Shown here: positions 32,139 to 40,539 of the stretch, in pieces | Numbering within the stretch: position 1 is the first letter of the stretch | Layout of the letters: every line of letters starts with the position of its first letter | DNA from: JALYUA01 sp038229875 | Lineage (GTDB): Bacteria; Acidobacteriota; Thermoanaerobaculia; UBA5066; Gp7-AA6 | Assembly: GCA_038229875.1 (NCBI GenBank) | Contig: JBBROA010000012.1 | Coordinates: 1-53,798 of the forward strand | Reading direction: 5' to 3' | DNA length: 53,798 nt | Translations under genes and position numbers: made by a program | Notes under the pieces: model-generated | Seen by the model: the letters and a program-made list of their open reading frames with translations, nothing else | What the model was told of the DNA's origin: nothing | Database searches by the model: none

Positions 32139-33065
32139 TCAAGAACTCAACACCTTGCGAAAGAAGGCTCGCCCGGTCCCGACGCTTTGGTAGATCCGTG
32201 CACCGCCCAGAGACAGAACAAAGTGAGCCAACGCGGAAAGTCTGGGTCGAAGTTTGAGGGATTTTGCGAGAGCCCGACGGCCCTTGCGCGGATCGCCCAC
32301 GGAGCAATACAGGACCCCCACGTTCAGATACAGATGACTCAAGCTGTTCGGATCCTCCGCAAAGAAATCTGCGTGTTTGCGCAAGATGGTCTCTTCGCCT
32401 GCGATGATCTTATGGGGGTTGCCTGAGAGCGCATTCCCATGCACGAAGTACCGGATGAGGGGGCGGTCGACGCCGACTAGCCGATATCCCGCGAGGAAGA
32501 TCCGGATCCACATGTCATAGTCGCTGCAGTACAGAATTCTCTCGTCGAACAAGCCGACTCTCTCGATCGTTTCACGTGGCACCATTACCGTCGATGTCGT
32601 GATCCGGAACCAGCGAAGCTGGGCTTCGACGTCGCCGCCGGCGGCGAGCGCCTTCGATCGGCCCGTCGCGGCGAAGAACGTCTCGCGAGCGGTGTAGACG
32701 AGTCCGACTCCAGGCCCCTCTCGGTCGAATTCCGCGAGCTGGCACGAGAGCTTCTCCGGAAACCACTGATCGTCGTCATCCAAAAATGCGACGTAACGGC
32801 CGCGGGAGTGTCGGATACCGTCGTTGCGCGCCGCCGCGTCGCCGCCGTTCAAACTCCGGCGCACATACTTGACTCTCGAATCGCGAAAGCTCGCCACCAC
32901 GCTCTCGTTGTCCTCCGTGGAGGCGTCGTCCGCGACAATGACCTCGAAATCCTGTTCCGTCTGGCCGAGCACGCTCCGGATCGCAACGGCCAGGGTCGCC
33001 GCGCGGTTGTACGTCGGAATCACGACGCTGACGAGAGGGACGGCCGCCATGGCATTGGGGTTCAT
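32139..33065 (-). CDS. GT2 glycosyltransferase with short helical C-terminal tail
   Basis: 308 aa from ATG 33065, which overlaps the upstream GT4 stop as ATGA. GT-A domain: LVSVVIPTYNRAATLAVAI, VADDASTEDNES, FLDDDDQWFPEKL as the metal site, and CSDYDMWIRIFLAG as the acceptor region. After about residue 225 comes a helical stretch (LSHLYLNVGVLYCSVGDPRKGRRALAKSL) that reads like a single TPR-type hairpin, then a hydrophobic end. No membrane helix is sure. Sugar specificity is unknown. Confidence 0.88.
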   Translation of the reverse strand: MNPNAMAAVPLVSVVIPTYNRAATLAVAIRSVLGQTEQDFEVIVADDASTEDNESVVASFRDSRVKYVRRSLNGGDAAARNDGIRHSRGRYVAFLDDDDQWFPEKLSCQLAEFDREGPGVGLVYTARETFFAATGRSKALAAGGDVEAQLRWFRITTSTVMVPRETIERVGLFDERILYCSDYDMWIRIFLAGYRLVGVDRPLIRYFVHGNALSGNPHKIIAGEETILRKHADFFAEDPNSLSHLYLNVGVLYCSVGDPRKGRRALAKSLKLRPRLSALAHFVLSLGGARIYQSVGTGRAFFRKVLSS

Positions 33066-34402
33066 CTCGACAAAGCGCGATCGCGCCTGCGCCCGGGAGT
33101 GGCTGTGGATGTCCCCCCGCTGGGCGAGGGAGCGTTCGCGTGGATGTTTCGGCCCGCGAGTTCTCGATAAAGATCGATCGTCCGGGCGGAGACATTCGCC
33201 CAGGAGTAGCGAGTTTCGGCGAGCATTCTCGCGTACGCTCCCATCGCGGCGTTCGTCTCGCATGACTCGATCACCCGCACAAGCGCGTCGGCCAGCGCTC
33301 GTGCATCCCGCGGCGGGACAACGTAGCCGCTTTTTCCCGGCTCCACCGACTCTCCCAGACCGCCCGTCGAGGTGACGACGACCGGCCGCCCGGCGGCATA
33401 CGCCCAGAGCAAGACACCGCTCTGGTAGGTTTTCACATAAGGCAACGCGACGACATCGGCGGCGACGAGATAGGTCGCGAGCCTTTCGAACGGAACGTAT
33501 TCCGGCACCACCATGACGTCGCTACGCCCCGCGAGACCCTCGAGGAGCCGCGAGTAGCTAGTGGCGCTTTCGGGGTCTTCCCGATCGATCATGCCGACGA
33601 TGAGAAGTTTCGCGCTCGACACCCGATTGCGGACCGACGCGAAGGCCTTTACGAGGTACTCCAGCCCCTTGTACCGCTTGATCATTCCCAGGAAGAGAAT
33701 GACGCGGTCGGCCGACTGCAGCCCCAGGCGATTGCGGGCCATATGCTTGGTCAGTCCGCCGGCGAAGACCTCCGTGGAGCTTCCATGCGGAATCACCACG
33801 ATCTTCTTCTCGTCTAGATCAAACACATCGCGAAGTTCCGCACGATTCCGCTCCGTGTGAACGATCACCCGATCGACAAATCGGTAAAGACGGCCGAAGA
33901 ATGCGCGATCCTCGTCCGAGTCACTCCCATGGGGAAGCAGGTCATGAGCTGTGTGGACCAGCGGAATGCCAGCCCGCTTCAACCGGCGGAGGAAGTCCCA
34001 CTCCTCATCCCGCGCAACCAGCCATTGCACGTGGAACACATCGGGCCGGCGAAATCGGACTCCGAGGGCGAGCTTCCCGAGGAGAAGACGGATGCGCCAG
34101 CGCCGCAGCCTCCCCGAAAATCCTCCGAGAGTCTCCGTTCTTCCGCCGGCCGGCTCAGTGCCGGGCCGCCGCCTCGTCCTGAAGCGCGAGACGATGGACT
34201 TCAGCCGGCTTCGATCGAAGAGAACGAGGAGCCGGAAGCGTCTCGGCAGATCGATCAGTTCGTATGGCGCGGACGCCAGGACGGTCACGGAAATGGATTT
34301 CGCCATTTCCTGGGCGAGACTATGGGTGTACTGGCAGACCCCGCCGTGGCCAGACGGGTCATAAATCAGGACCCGCAGGGGATTCGTCGGCCTCAGGCCC
34401 AA
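33062..34402 (-). CDS. GT4-family glycosyltransferase
   Basis: 446 aa. GT-B pattern: RVLIYDPSGHGGVCQYTHSLA at the N-terminus, DVFHVQWLVARDEEWDF, VHTAHDLLPH, VIPHGSSTEVF, VILFLGMIKRYKGLEYL, then YVKTYQSGVLLWAYAAGRPVV. In the donor-binding loop the usual first Glu is replaced by QSG, a variant known in some GT4 members. ATG 34402 overlaps the upstream GT4 stop by 10 nt. The C-terminal ~35 residues are charged and probably disordered. Confidence 0.87.
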   Translation of the reverse strand: MGLRPTNPLRVLIYDPSGHGGVCQYTHSLAQEMAKSISVTVLASAPYELIDLPRRFRLLVLFDRSRLKSIVSRFRTRRRPGTEPAGGRTETLGGFSGRLRRWRIRLLLGKLALGVRFRRPDVFHVQWLVARDEEWDFLRRLKRAGIPLVHTAHDLLPHGSDSDEDRAFFGRLYRFVDRVIVHTERNRAELRDVFDLDEKKIVVIPHGSSTEVFAGGLTKHMARNRLGLQSADRVILFLGMIKRYKGLEYLVKAFASVRNRVSSAKLLIVGMIDREDPESATSYSRLLEGLAGRSDVMVVPEYVPFERLATYLVAADVVALPYVKTYQSGVLLWAYAAGRPVVVTSTGGLGESVEPGKSGYVVPPRDARALADALVRVIESCETNAAMGAYARMLAETRYSWANVSARTIDLYRELAGRNIHANAPSPSGGTSTATPGRRRDRALSR

Positions 34403-35544
34403 GTAGAATCTCCCGTTTGAAATCCGGAGACGTAGCTGCGACCAAGAAGCTCTTCGTAAATACCGACCGTTCGCTCGACCATGATTCTCGGGTTGAAATC
34501 GCGCCGCGCTCGGGCTTCTCCCGCCTCGCCCAGCCGTTGGGCGAGCTGCGTGCGGGAAAGAACCTCCCGGATTGCTGAAGCCAGAGCGGCGGAATCCCGC
34601 GGTGTTACGAGAAGACCTGTGACATCGTGTTCGACAGCCTCGTCGGTCCCGCCCACTTTCGTCGCGACGACGGGCTTGCCGGCCGCCATCGCCTCGAGGA
34701 CGGAGAGGGGAAGGCCCTCGAAGAGTGACGGAAGGACAAAGAGGTCACAAGCCGCCAGCAATTCCCGTCCGTCCCGTCGGTACCCGAGAAACAGGAATCG
34801 GTCGGCGACGCCTGCGGACCTCGATAGGCCCTCGAGCTCCGCCCGATCGGGGCCCTCGCCGGCGACTAGAAAGAGCGCGTCGGGCACTAAAGCGGCAGCC
34901 TCGATGAGGTAGCGAATGCCTTTTTGCTTCTCCAGCCGCGCCAGCGTGAGCACGATGGGGCGCTCGCCGCCGGCTCCCAACGCGCGCCGTAGCACGGCGG
35001 CGGCTTCGGTCCCCGTTGCCCGGACATCGCGAACGGAATTGCGAATCACGCGAATTTTTTTTCCAGGATGAATGATGCGGGGATACAGTTCGGACGCGAG
35101 GTGCTCGGAAACGGCAATGTAGACATCGACCGCACCGGACACAGCCTTCTGCATCCTCCGGGATCGCGGCGTTTCGATTTCCCCGAACAGATGCTGGGTC
35201 GCCACGACGGGCACCCGGGCGAGCCATGCCGACACTATCCCGTAGGTGCTGGCGAGCGGCCACTGGAGGTGGGCGTGGAAGAGTCGCGCTCCATGGCGGC
35301 GGATCCGCCGCCGGAACTCTCGCAGCCACGCGACATCCCAGTGTCCGGGGAGCGACTCGAAGATGTCAGTTTCTATCTCGAGGTCTCGAGCCCGGGTCAC
35401 GAGCGGAGAAAGACCCGGACTCGTATGGTGAAAGAGCACGGGTCGCCAAACTCTTCGGTCGAGCCCTTCGATCAAATTCAGCATCGCGATCTCCGCGCCG
35501 CCGAACCCGGTGCTGTCCGTATAACAGACGACGGTGCGGCTCAT
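34393..35544 (-). CDS. GT4-family glycosyltransferase
   Basis: 383 aa from ATG 35544 (MSRTVVCYTDSTGFGGAE), overlapping the upstream GT2 stop as ATGA. Clear GT-B features: GGAEIAMLNLIEGL, LFHAHLQWPLAST, AVSEHLASEL, VIRNSVRDV, VLTLARLEKQKGIRYLIEA, and the donor-binding LFEGLPLSVLEAMAAGKPVVAT with both Glu residues. Closest in pattern to WaaG/PimB-like enzymes of lipopolysaccharide or exopolysaccharide loci. Further upstream frame is spurious. Confidence 0.9.
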   Translation of the reverse strand: MSRTVVCYTDSTGFGGAEIAMLNLIEGLDRRVWRPVLFHHTSPGLSPLVTRARDLEIETDIFESLPGHWDVAWLREFRRRIRRHGARLFHAHLQWPLASTYGIVSAWLARVPVVATQHLFGEIETPRSRRMQKAVSGAVDVYIAVSEHLASELYPRIIHPGKKIRVIRNSVRDVRATGTEAAAVLRRALGAGGERPIVLTLARLEKQKGIRYLIEAAALVPDALFLVAGEGPDRAELEGLSRSAGVADRFLFLGYRRDGRELLAACDLFVLPSLFEGLPLSVLEAMAAGKPVVATKVGGTDEAVEHDVTGLLVTPRDSAALASAIREVLSRTQLAQRLGEAGEARARRDFNPRIMVERTVGIYEELLGRSYVSGFQTGDSTWA

Positions 35545-36557
35545 CGACGGGAGGCCACGGGGGCGGCCCGGTTGGACGGCGGTTCGGTGTCCGGCGCTCG
35601 GTCGAGCTCGGGCCTGGCGCCCAGCCAGAAGAAGTAGTCGAGCGCGAGACCGTAGAAGTCGATGCGCCCGCCCCAGAGCGCACGGCCCCGTTTGTCCAGG
35701 ATGCGCTCGGTGTTCTGCACCACGAAAACCACCGCGTTCGGCAATTTCGGGAACACCCGGCTGGCCCTCAGTAGTCCGGCTCGCAGGGCGCGCCACTTGC
35801 TGGACCCGTTCTCATAATTCATCAATCGAGAAACCCAGTCGGGGTGTTTGCGCCCGCACAGCACGGCCGTGCGGCCCTGCGCGATCCAATCGCGGGCGAG
35901 CATCGCGAACGTCTTCTCGTAATGCTGACGGGCGAGCGCAGCGGAACTGTAGGTCAGCTCCACTCCCGCGGCCATCAGGCGCAGCGCGAGCTCTCCGTCC
36001 TCGTTGCCGTAGACGCGGAAGTCCTCGTCGAACACCCCGACCTCCAGAAGCACGGCGCGAGGGATCGAGAAATTCCCGCTATAAAACTCGCGGAAGCTCA
36101 CGCGATACCCGGGCTGACTCAGCACGTCGAAGTGCCTATCGAACTTTTGACCGACATACCGCACGATGGGAGGCGAGAAGCGATCGTGCCGGATAGGGAC
36201 GGCTCCCACGACTCCGCGCGCCCTTCCCGGCGTATGCTCTGCGCGGTGGGCCTCAAGAAAACCGGCGACCGGCTCCATGTCGTCGTCCAAGAGAATGATC
36301 AGTTCGCCCCGCGCCGCTCGGATTCCCGCGTTGCACGCGCCTGCTCTCCCGCGGTTCGGTTGCCAGATGCCGCGCAGCGAAAAGGGGGCGTTATAGCCGG
36401 CCACGAGCTCTCGCGTTCCATCCTCAGAGCCGTCGATCGAGACGACGACTTCGAATGAGGAGGGGGACATCGTCTGACGCGCTAGCGTATCGAGTGCGCG
36501 GCGCACGGACTCCCGCCGGTTGAACGTGGGGACGACGACGCTGATAGCTTCAGCCAC
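35541..36557 (-). CDS. GT2 glycosyltransferase
   Basis: 338 aa from GTG 36557. GT-A domain: ISVVVPTFNRRESVRRAL, VSIDGSEDGT, NRGRAGACNAGIRAARG, IILLDDDMEPV as the metal-binding DxD, and YGNEDGELALRLMAAG as the acceptor/catalytic region. A hydrophobic stretch near residue 290 (FPKLPNAVVFVVQ) may contact the membrane. The start overlaps the stop of the GT39-like remnant by 8 nt. Confidence 0.88.
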   Translation of the reverse strand: MAEAISVVVPTFNRRESVRRALDTLARQTMSPSSFEVVVSIDGSEDGTRELVAGYNAPFSLRGIWQPNRGRAGACNAGIRAARGELIILLDDDMEPVAGFLEAHRAEHTPGRARGVVGAVPIRHDRFSPPIVRYVGQKFDRHFDVLSQPGYRVSFREFYSGNFSIPRAVLLEVGVFDEDFRVYGNEDGELALRLMAAGVELTYSSAALARQHYEKTFAMLARDWIAQGRTAVLCGRKHPDWVSRLMNYENGSSKWRALRAGLLRASRVFPKLPNAVVFVVQNTERILDKRGRALWGGRIDFYGLALDYFFWLGARPELDRAPDTEPPSNRAAPVASRR

Positions 36558-36954
36558 GGGGCATCCGGGGGACGGGCGACGGACGGGCGACGGAAGGCGG
36601 AGGACGCTGGACTCCGCCGGAAGCCCGTCCTACTACGGCGGGCCGGCGTGCGAAGAGGAAGACTCGAAGCCCGTAGAAGTCACTGGCGGAAACCAGCTCG
36701 TATCGAGACGCGAAGGCCTCGGGGACCCACGGCTCGGAGAGGGAGATGACGCGCCACATCCCGGACCATGTCAGTCGAGCGAGCGCGATGCTGAAGCCCT
36801 CGTCGAGCCAGCTGCTCTTCGCACCCAAGCGGAAAAAGACCAGCGCGAGAGCCCCCGCCGAGCCGGCCAGGATGGCGGCGACGTCTTGGAAGGGCGCGAT
36901 CTCTCCTGGAGCCGTGTTTCGCGCGCGCGGGGGGAGAGGACTCGCGACGCTCAC
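36550..36954 (-). pseudogene. GT39/ArnT-like membrane glycosyltransferase reduced to its two ends
   Basis: A 134-codon ORF, GTG start at 36954 overlapping the upstream stop as GTGA. Residues ~25-65 look like the N-terminus of a GT39/PMT-like integral membrane transferase (AGALALVFFRLGAKSSWLDEGF, with the WLDE element of the first periplasmic loop). Directly afterwards SEPWVPEAFASRYELV and FYGLRVFLFARR resemble the extreme C-terminus of the same kind of protein, which is normally about 450-550 aa. The middle ten or so helices are missing without a frameshift, so an in-frame deletion is likely. The reading frame and couplings are kept, so a short protein might still be made, but it cannot be an active transferase. 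The C-terminal match is from memory of the family. Confidence 0.65.
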
Positions 36955-37982
36955 CGCGCCACGGCCTCGTGCTTCCGTTGGACAGAGGCCGCCTTCGCCT
37001 TGATCTCGCTGTCTGCGTAACGCCCGGTGAGCGAGTCGGGATGATAGCGGTAATGGTAGAGGGGGATGGCGAGCCGCTGCATCCGAAACCGCTTCGACAC
37101 GCGGATCCAGTAGTCGTAGTCTTCGGCGAGGAATGCCGCGGAGTCATAATTGCCCACGGACTCATAAACACGTCGCCTGTAGAGGAAACACGCGCCGATG
37201 CCATTTGCGATCGCGAGCTCCGAGACCGGCCGCGTCCTGAGGATTCCGGCGCCGAAAGGCTGGCCTGCCTCGTCGATCATGAAACTGTCGGCGTACACGA
37301 AGTCGATCTCGGGATACCTGCTCAGGAAGCTCACGAGAGTCTCGACAGCGGCAGGCTCGTAGAAGTTGTCGTCCGAGGTCCATGTCACGAGCTCGCCGGT
37401 GCTGTTGCGAAACCCCGTGTTGAGGCCCGCGGCAATCCCCTGGTTCCGCTCGTGCCGGATGTAACGAAGGCGCCCGTCCGAGAATCGGGAAACCACTCCC
37501 CACACATCGGCCTTCGACCCGTCGTCTACCACGAGGACCTCCAGCCTGCGGTGGGTCTGGTCGAGGCAGCTCTGGATCGATTCTTCGAGAAAGCGCACGC
37601 CGTTGAACGTGGGAAGGACGATGCTGACCAGGGGCTCGGACTTCGGCCGGGCCGGGCGGGGAGCGGCCCCGCGGATCCATGGGAACCGATATTCGCTCGA
37701 GAGCGAGGATCGGAGCTGGCGCCCCCACCGGAGATCTTCGACGTCTAGAGCGTCGGGGTCGCGGGACAGAAGGGCTTCGGCCACCTCAGCGCGGCAGATC
37801 CGGAGCAGATCAGCCGCCGGAAACGTGGGGACCCATCTCCGGCCCGCGATGAAGCTCAGCAGCGAGCTCGCGACCGTGACCCGTTTTCCGGCGTAGCTCG
37901 CGAAGAGCGTGCCGGTGCTCTCGACGGACCGCCCGTCGTCGCAGAACACCTCCAGATTGGATCGGATCGCAACGGTTCTCAT
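36951..37982 (-). CDS. GT2 glycosyltransferase with N-terminal extension
   Basis: 343 aa. The first ~115 residues are not part of the GT domain and I do not recognise them. From about residue 117 a GT-A domain reads LVSIVLPTFNGVRFLEESI, VVDDGSKAD, QGIAAGLNTGFRNSTGELVTW, TSDDNFYEP as the metal site, and LAEDYDYWIRVSKRF as the acceptor region. The start ATG at 37982 lies 8 bp after the methyltransferase stop. Specificity unknown. Confidence 0.87.
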   Translation of the reverse strand: MRTVAIRSNLEVFCDDGRSVESTGTLFASYAGKRVTVASSLLSFIAGRRWVPTFPAADLLRICRAEVAEALLSRDPDALDVEDLRWGRQLRSSLSSEYRFPWIRGAAPRPARPKSEPLVSIVLPTFNGVRFLEESIQSCLDQTHRRLEVLVVDDGSKADVWGVVSRFSDGRLRYIRHERNQGIAAGLNTGFRNSTGELVTWTSDDNFYEPAAVETLVSFLSRYPEIDFVYADSFMIDEAGQPFGAGILRTRPVSELAIANGIGACFLYRRRVYESVGNYDSAAFLAEDYDYWIRVSKRFRMQRLAIPLYHYRYHPDSLTGRYADSEIKAKAASVQRKHEAVAR

Positions 37983-37989
37983 AGAAGCA

Positions 37990-38736
37990 TCAGGTCCGTT
38001 TTTCCCCGATCGTGACGAGGAGGTACCCCTGCCTCAGGAGCGCGGGACGCGACTCGTCCGCCGGCAGAACGGCCGTCAGGATTTTCCGGATCCTGTCACC
38101 GAACGGCATCCTCAGAAAATTCAGCGAGTGCCGCGCCGCGAGCGTAAACTCCCGGACCGGGCCGCTCCCCGCGGCGGCGAAGTCGGCCTTCAGGCTCGAA
38201 TAAGGAACTTCACCGCCCCAGTACCAGGTCTTGTTCCTCTCCATGTACCACTTGCCGAGCCGGTAGGGCAGCGACCAGGCGTTGGGGACCATCACGATTA
38301 CGCTCCCCGTAGAGATGCGGAACGCCTCCCGGAGGATGGAGCGAATCTGCGCATGCGTGAAGTACTCGAACACGCCACAGCTGAACACGACGTCGAACGA
38401 GTCGTTCGCGAACGGCAGCGGCTGCGTGATGTCGGACTGACAGAAGTGGGCTGAAGCGCCGATTTTACGGAAGAGGCTCGATGAGAACTCCATGTTTCCG
38501 GCCGACCAGTCCACCAGCGTGGTCTGTCGGCCTTTCAGGGCGAGGGTGGCGGAGTGTTCGCCGCGGCCGCTTCCGAGATCGAGCACGCGAGTGCCGGGCT
38601 GAGTCTCGCGCAGGAGGATGTCGGTCCAGGGCAGGGAGTCGCCCTGCACAACCGCAGCCGCGGCGGCGTCGAGGGTCGCCTCGCTGGCGAGAACCTTCGC
38701 CCACTCCGTGCTCGCGAGATTCCAGGGAGCCGTCAT
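37990..38736 (-). CDS. class I SAM-dependent methyltransferase
   Basis: 248 aa. Motif I RVLDLGSGRGEHSATL at about residues 50-65, TTLVDWSAGNMEF (motif II), QPLPFANDSFDVVFSCGVFEYF (post-II with the D/N-rich segment), then REAFRISTGSVIVMVPNAWSL. This is the Methyltransf_11 layout, commonly acting on sugars in glycan loci. The ATG at 38736 is only 6 bp from the start of the divergent, broken methyltransferase on the plus strand, so no ordinary promoter fits between them. Confidence 0.87.
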   Translation of the reverse strand: MTAPWNLASTEWAKVLASEATLDAAAAAVVQGDSLPWTDILLRETQPGTRVLDLGSGRGEHSATLALKGRQTTLVDWSAGNMEFSSSLFRKIGASAHFCQSDITQPLPFANDSFDVVFSCGVFEYFTHAQIRSILREAFRISTGSVIVMVPNAWSLPYRLGKWYMERNKTWYWGGEVPYSSLKADFAAAGSGPVREFTLAARHSLNFLRMPFGDRIRKILTAVLPADESRPALLRQGYLLVTIGEKRT

Positions 38737-38741
38737 CGGTC

Positions 38742-39661
38742 GTGGTTCTTCTTATCGAAAAATGTCGAAGGATCGCTCCGGGCCACCCAATTCTTGCGAC
38801 CGAAACAATTCGAAACCTCTTCCGGGGACATGTCGGCGGTTGTTTCGACGAGCTGCGCGTCGATCCCGCCATCAACCCTGCGGCGACCGGCCGAGGCTAC
38901 ATCGACAACGGCTACTACCTGACTCCTGACCCCAAAATCTACGCGGCGATGATTCTCGATTTTCAGCCCCGCCGGATCGTAGAGGTCGGCTCCGGCTTCT
39001 CCACGCTGATCGGCCGCCGGGCGGTTGAGCGGCTCTCGAAACCCCGCGAGATCGTTGTAATCTATCCGGAGACGAGAACGGCCGTCGAGAAAGCCGCGGA
39101 CCGGGTTTTCCGATCCTACGTCGAGGATACAGACCTCTCGCAGATCTCGATCGACTCGTCCACGCTTTTCTTCATCGACTCGAGCCACATCACCCGAGCG
39201 GCAGGCCCATCCCGACGCTGTACACCCGCCTTCTTCCCTTCCTCACCGCGGGCGCGCTGGTCCACGTCCACGACATCTATATCGCATACGCCTACCCTTT
39301 TATGTACCAGGACCGCCTCTACACGGAGCAGTATGTTCTGCGCGCGCTGCTCAGTCACTCGGGGCGCTACCGGATACTTCTCTCGACGTACTACCTGAGC
39401 CGCACCCATCCGGAGGTCATGCGGGAAACCTTCGGCGAAGAGGTCTTCGGGCGCGGCATCGTCCCTCCGGCGCCCGGACGGGACACACGGTTCTACGGCG
39501 AGTCGTTCTGGTTTTCGGTTCAGGGCTGGTCCGTTACGCGTCTGCGAAGAGTCGGCGGCTACTCGAAAGATGGGGACTGCCGGAGAAGCCACGCGTCGAT
39601 GAAGTACTTGGGGGCCCAGCTAATCTCTTCCGCAGGCATGTACCGCGCGCCGCGGCCGTAG
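38742..39661 (+). pseudogene. frameshifted class I methyltransferase on the plus strand
   Basis: From GTG 38742 one frame encodes ETIRNLFRGHVGGCFDEL, GRGYIDNGYYLTPDPKIYAAM, RRIVEVGSGFSTLIGRRAVE and STLFFIDSSHITR. At about 39195-39210 the homology moves to another frame: PIPTLYTRLLPFLTAGALVH, then VHDIYIAYAYPFMY, then TEQYVLRALLSHSGRY, ending at 39661. Both parts belong to one methyltransferase type (a GSGFSTL glycine loop, then FIDSSH, then VHVHDIY). The gene is thus broken by one frameshift. It is the only plus-strand gene within the operon, its 3' end overlaps the opposite gene by about 100 bp, and it has no room for a promoter. It is most likely an inverted insertion or remnant. Confidence 0.75.
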
Positions 39662-40539
39662 CTGCCGAAAAAACCACCGCTGTCGTTCTGGAGAGTCGTC
39701 AGGTAATCCATGGCGCGGTCGGCGGGCTCGCGATCTTCGAGCAGATACCAGGCGACGGCGAGCTGCGCGATGCCGGTGGAACAGACCCATTCGGCCCCGG
39801 GGAACGCGGCGATCGATCCGTTCTCTTTCTGGATCGCCGCCGCCTGCGCCAGCCCGCGCCGCGCAAGGGCATGTTCACCCATTTCGACGAGCGCTTCCAT
39901 CATGTAACCGAAGATGTGGGAGAGCGTGGACATCTGCGGTTTGAAATCCGTCAGGTCGGGCTTTGCCGTGTACCAGCCGAGGCTTCGAGTTGCCGCTGCC
40001 ACGTACTTCCGTTCGCCGAGCTTTTCTCCGGCCTGGCGAAGCGGTGGAAGGACGTAGAGATGCGCGTACTCCGAAAACGTGCTGCCATCGTCGTGCCTCC
40101 ACATGTCGTACGACGGGGTCGTGACGCGCCCGTCCGGGGCGATCTGGCTTACGACAAAATCGCATGCGCGGCGGAGATTCCCTTCCAACTCTGGAACCTC
40201 ATCCACCATGGAGAGAAAACCGCGGATGACTTGAGCGGTGTCGAACGTGTAGGGGACTTCGACCCCGGGGGCAACGAAGGAGCCGTCCGGCGATTGCACC
40301 GACGCCTCCCAGCGGACGAGCTCGCGGGCGAGCTCGTCCTGTCCGACGTTCCTCAAGCTGGGAATCAGGTACCCGGTCACCTCCATGGAGGGTACGGACG
40401 TCCGATGGTGAGTCCGAATACCGCTCCCGGGCACGTGGTTCGCTCTGATCCACAGCACCGCTCGCTCGAGCGGCGAGCCGCCGGTTGCGACGCTCGAGCT
40501 CCCCCGACGTGTCGATTTTCGCGATCGGACGAAAATCAT
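39559..40539 (-). CDS. alpha/alpha-toroid (prenyltransferase/squalene-cyclase-like repeat) protein
   Basis: 326 aa. Repeated helical hairpins with cyclase-type turns: WEASVQSPDGSFVAPG, FVVSQIAPDGRV, QKENGSIAAF and LTTLQNDSGGFFGSYG, which recall the QxxxGxF/W (QW-like) repeats of terpene cyclases and prenyltransferase beta subunits. No DxDD or other cyclase acid motif is seen, so cyclase activity is doubtful. Similar toroids also serve as sugar hydrolases or lyases; nothing here decides. No signal peptide. It starts directly at the stop of the aminotransferase-dehydrogenase fusion (no gap), so it is co-expressed with sugar biosynthesis. Confidence 0.65.
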   Translation of the reverse strand: MIFVRSRKSTRRGSSSVATGGSPLERAVLWIRANHVPGSGIRTHHRTSVPSMEVTGYLIPSLRNVGQDELARELVRWEASVQSPDGSFVAPGVEVPYTFDTAQVIRGFLSMVDEVPELEGNLRRACDFVVSQIAPDGRVTTPSYDMWRHDDGSTFSEYAHLYVLPPLRQAGEKLGERKYVAAATRSLGWYTAKPDLTDFKPQMSTLSHIFGYMMEALVEMGEHALARRGLAQAAAIQKENGSIAAFPGAEWVCSTGIAQLAVAWYLLEDREPADRAMDYLTTLQNDSGGFFGSYGRGARYMPAEEISWAPKYFIDAWLLRQSPSFE

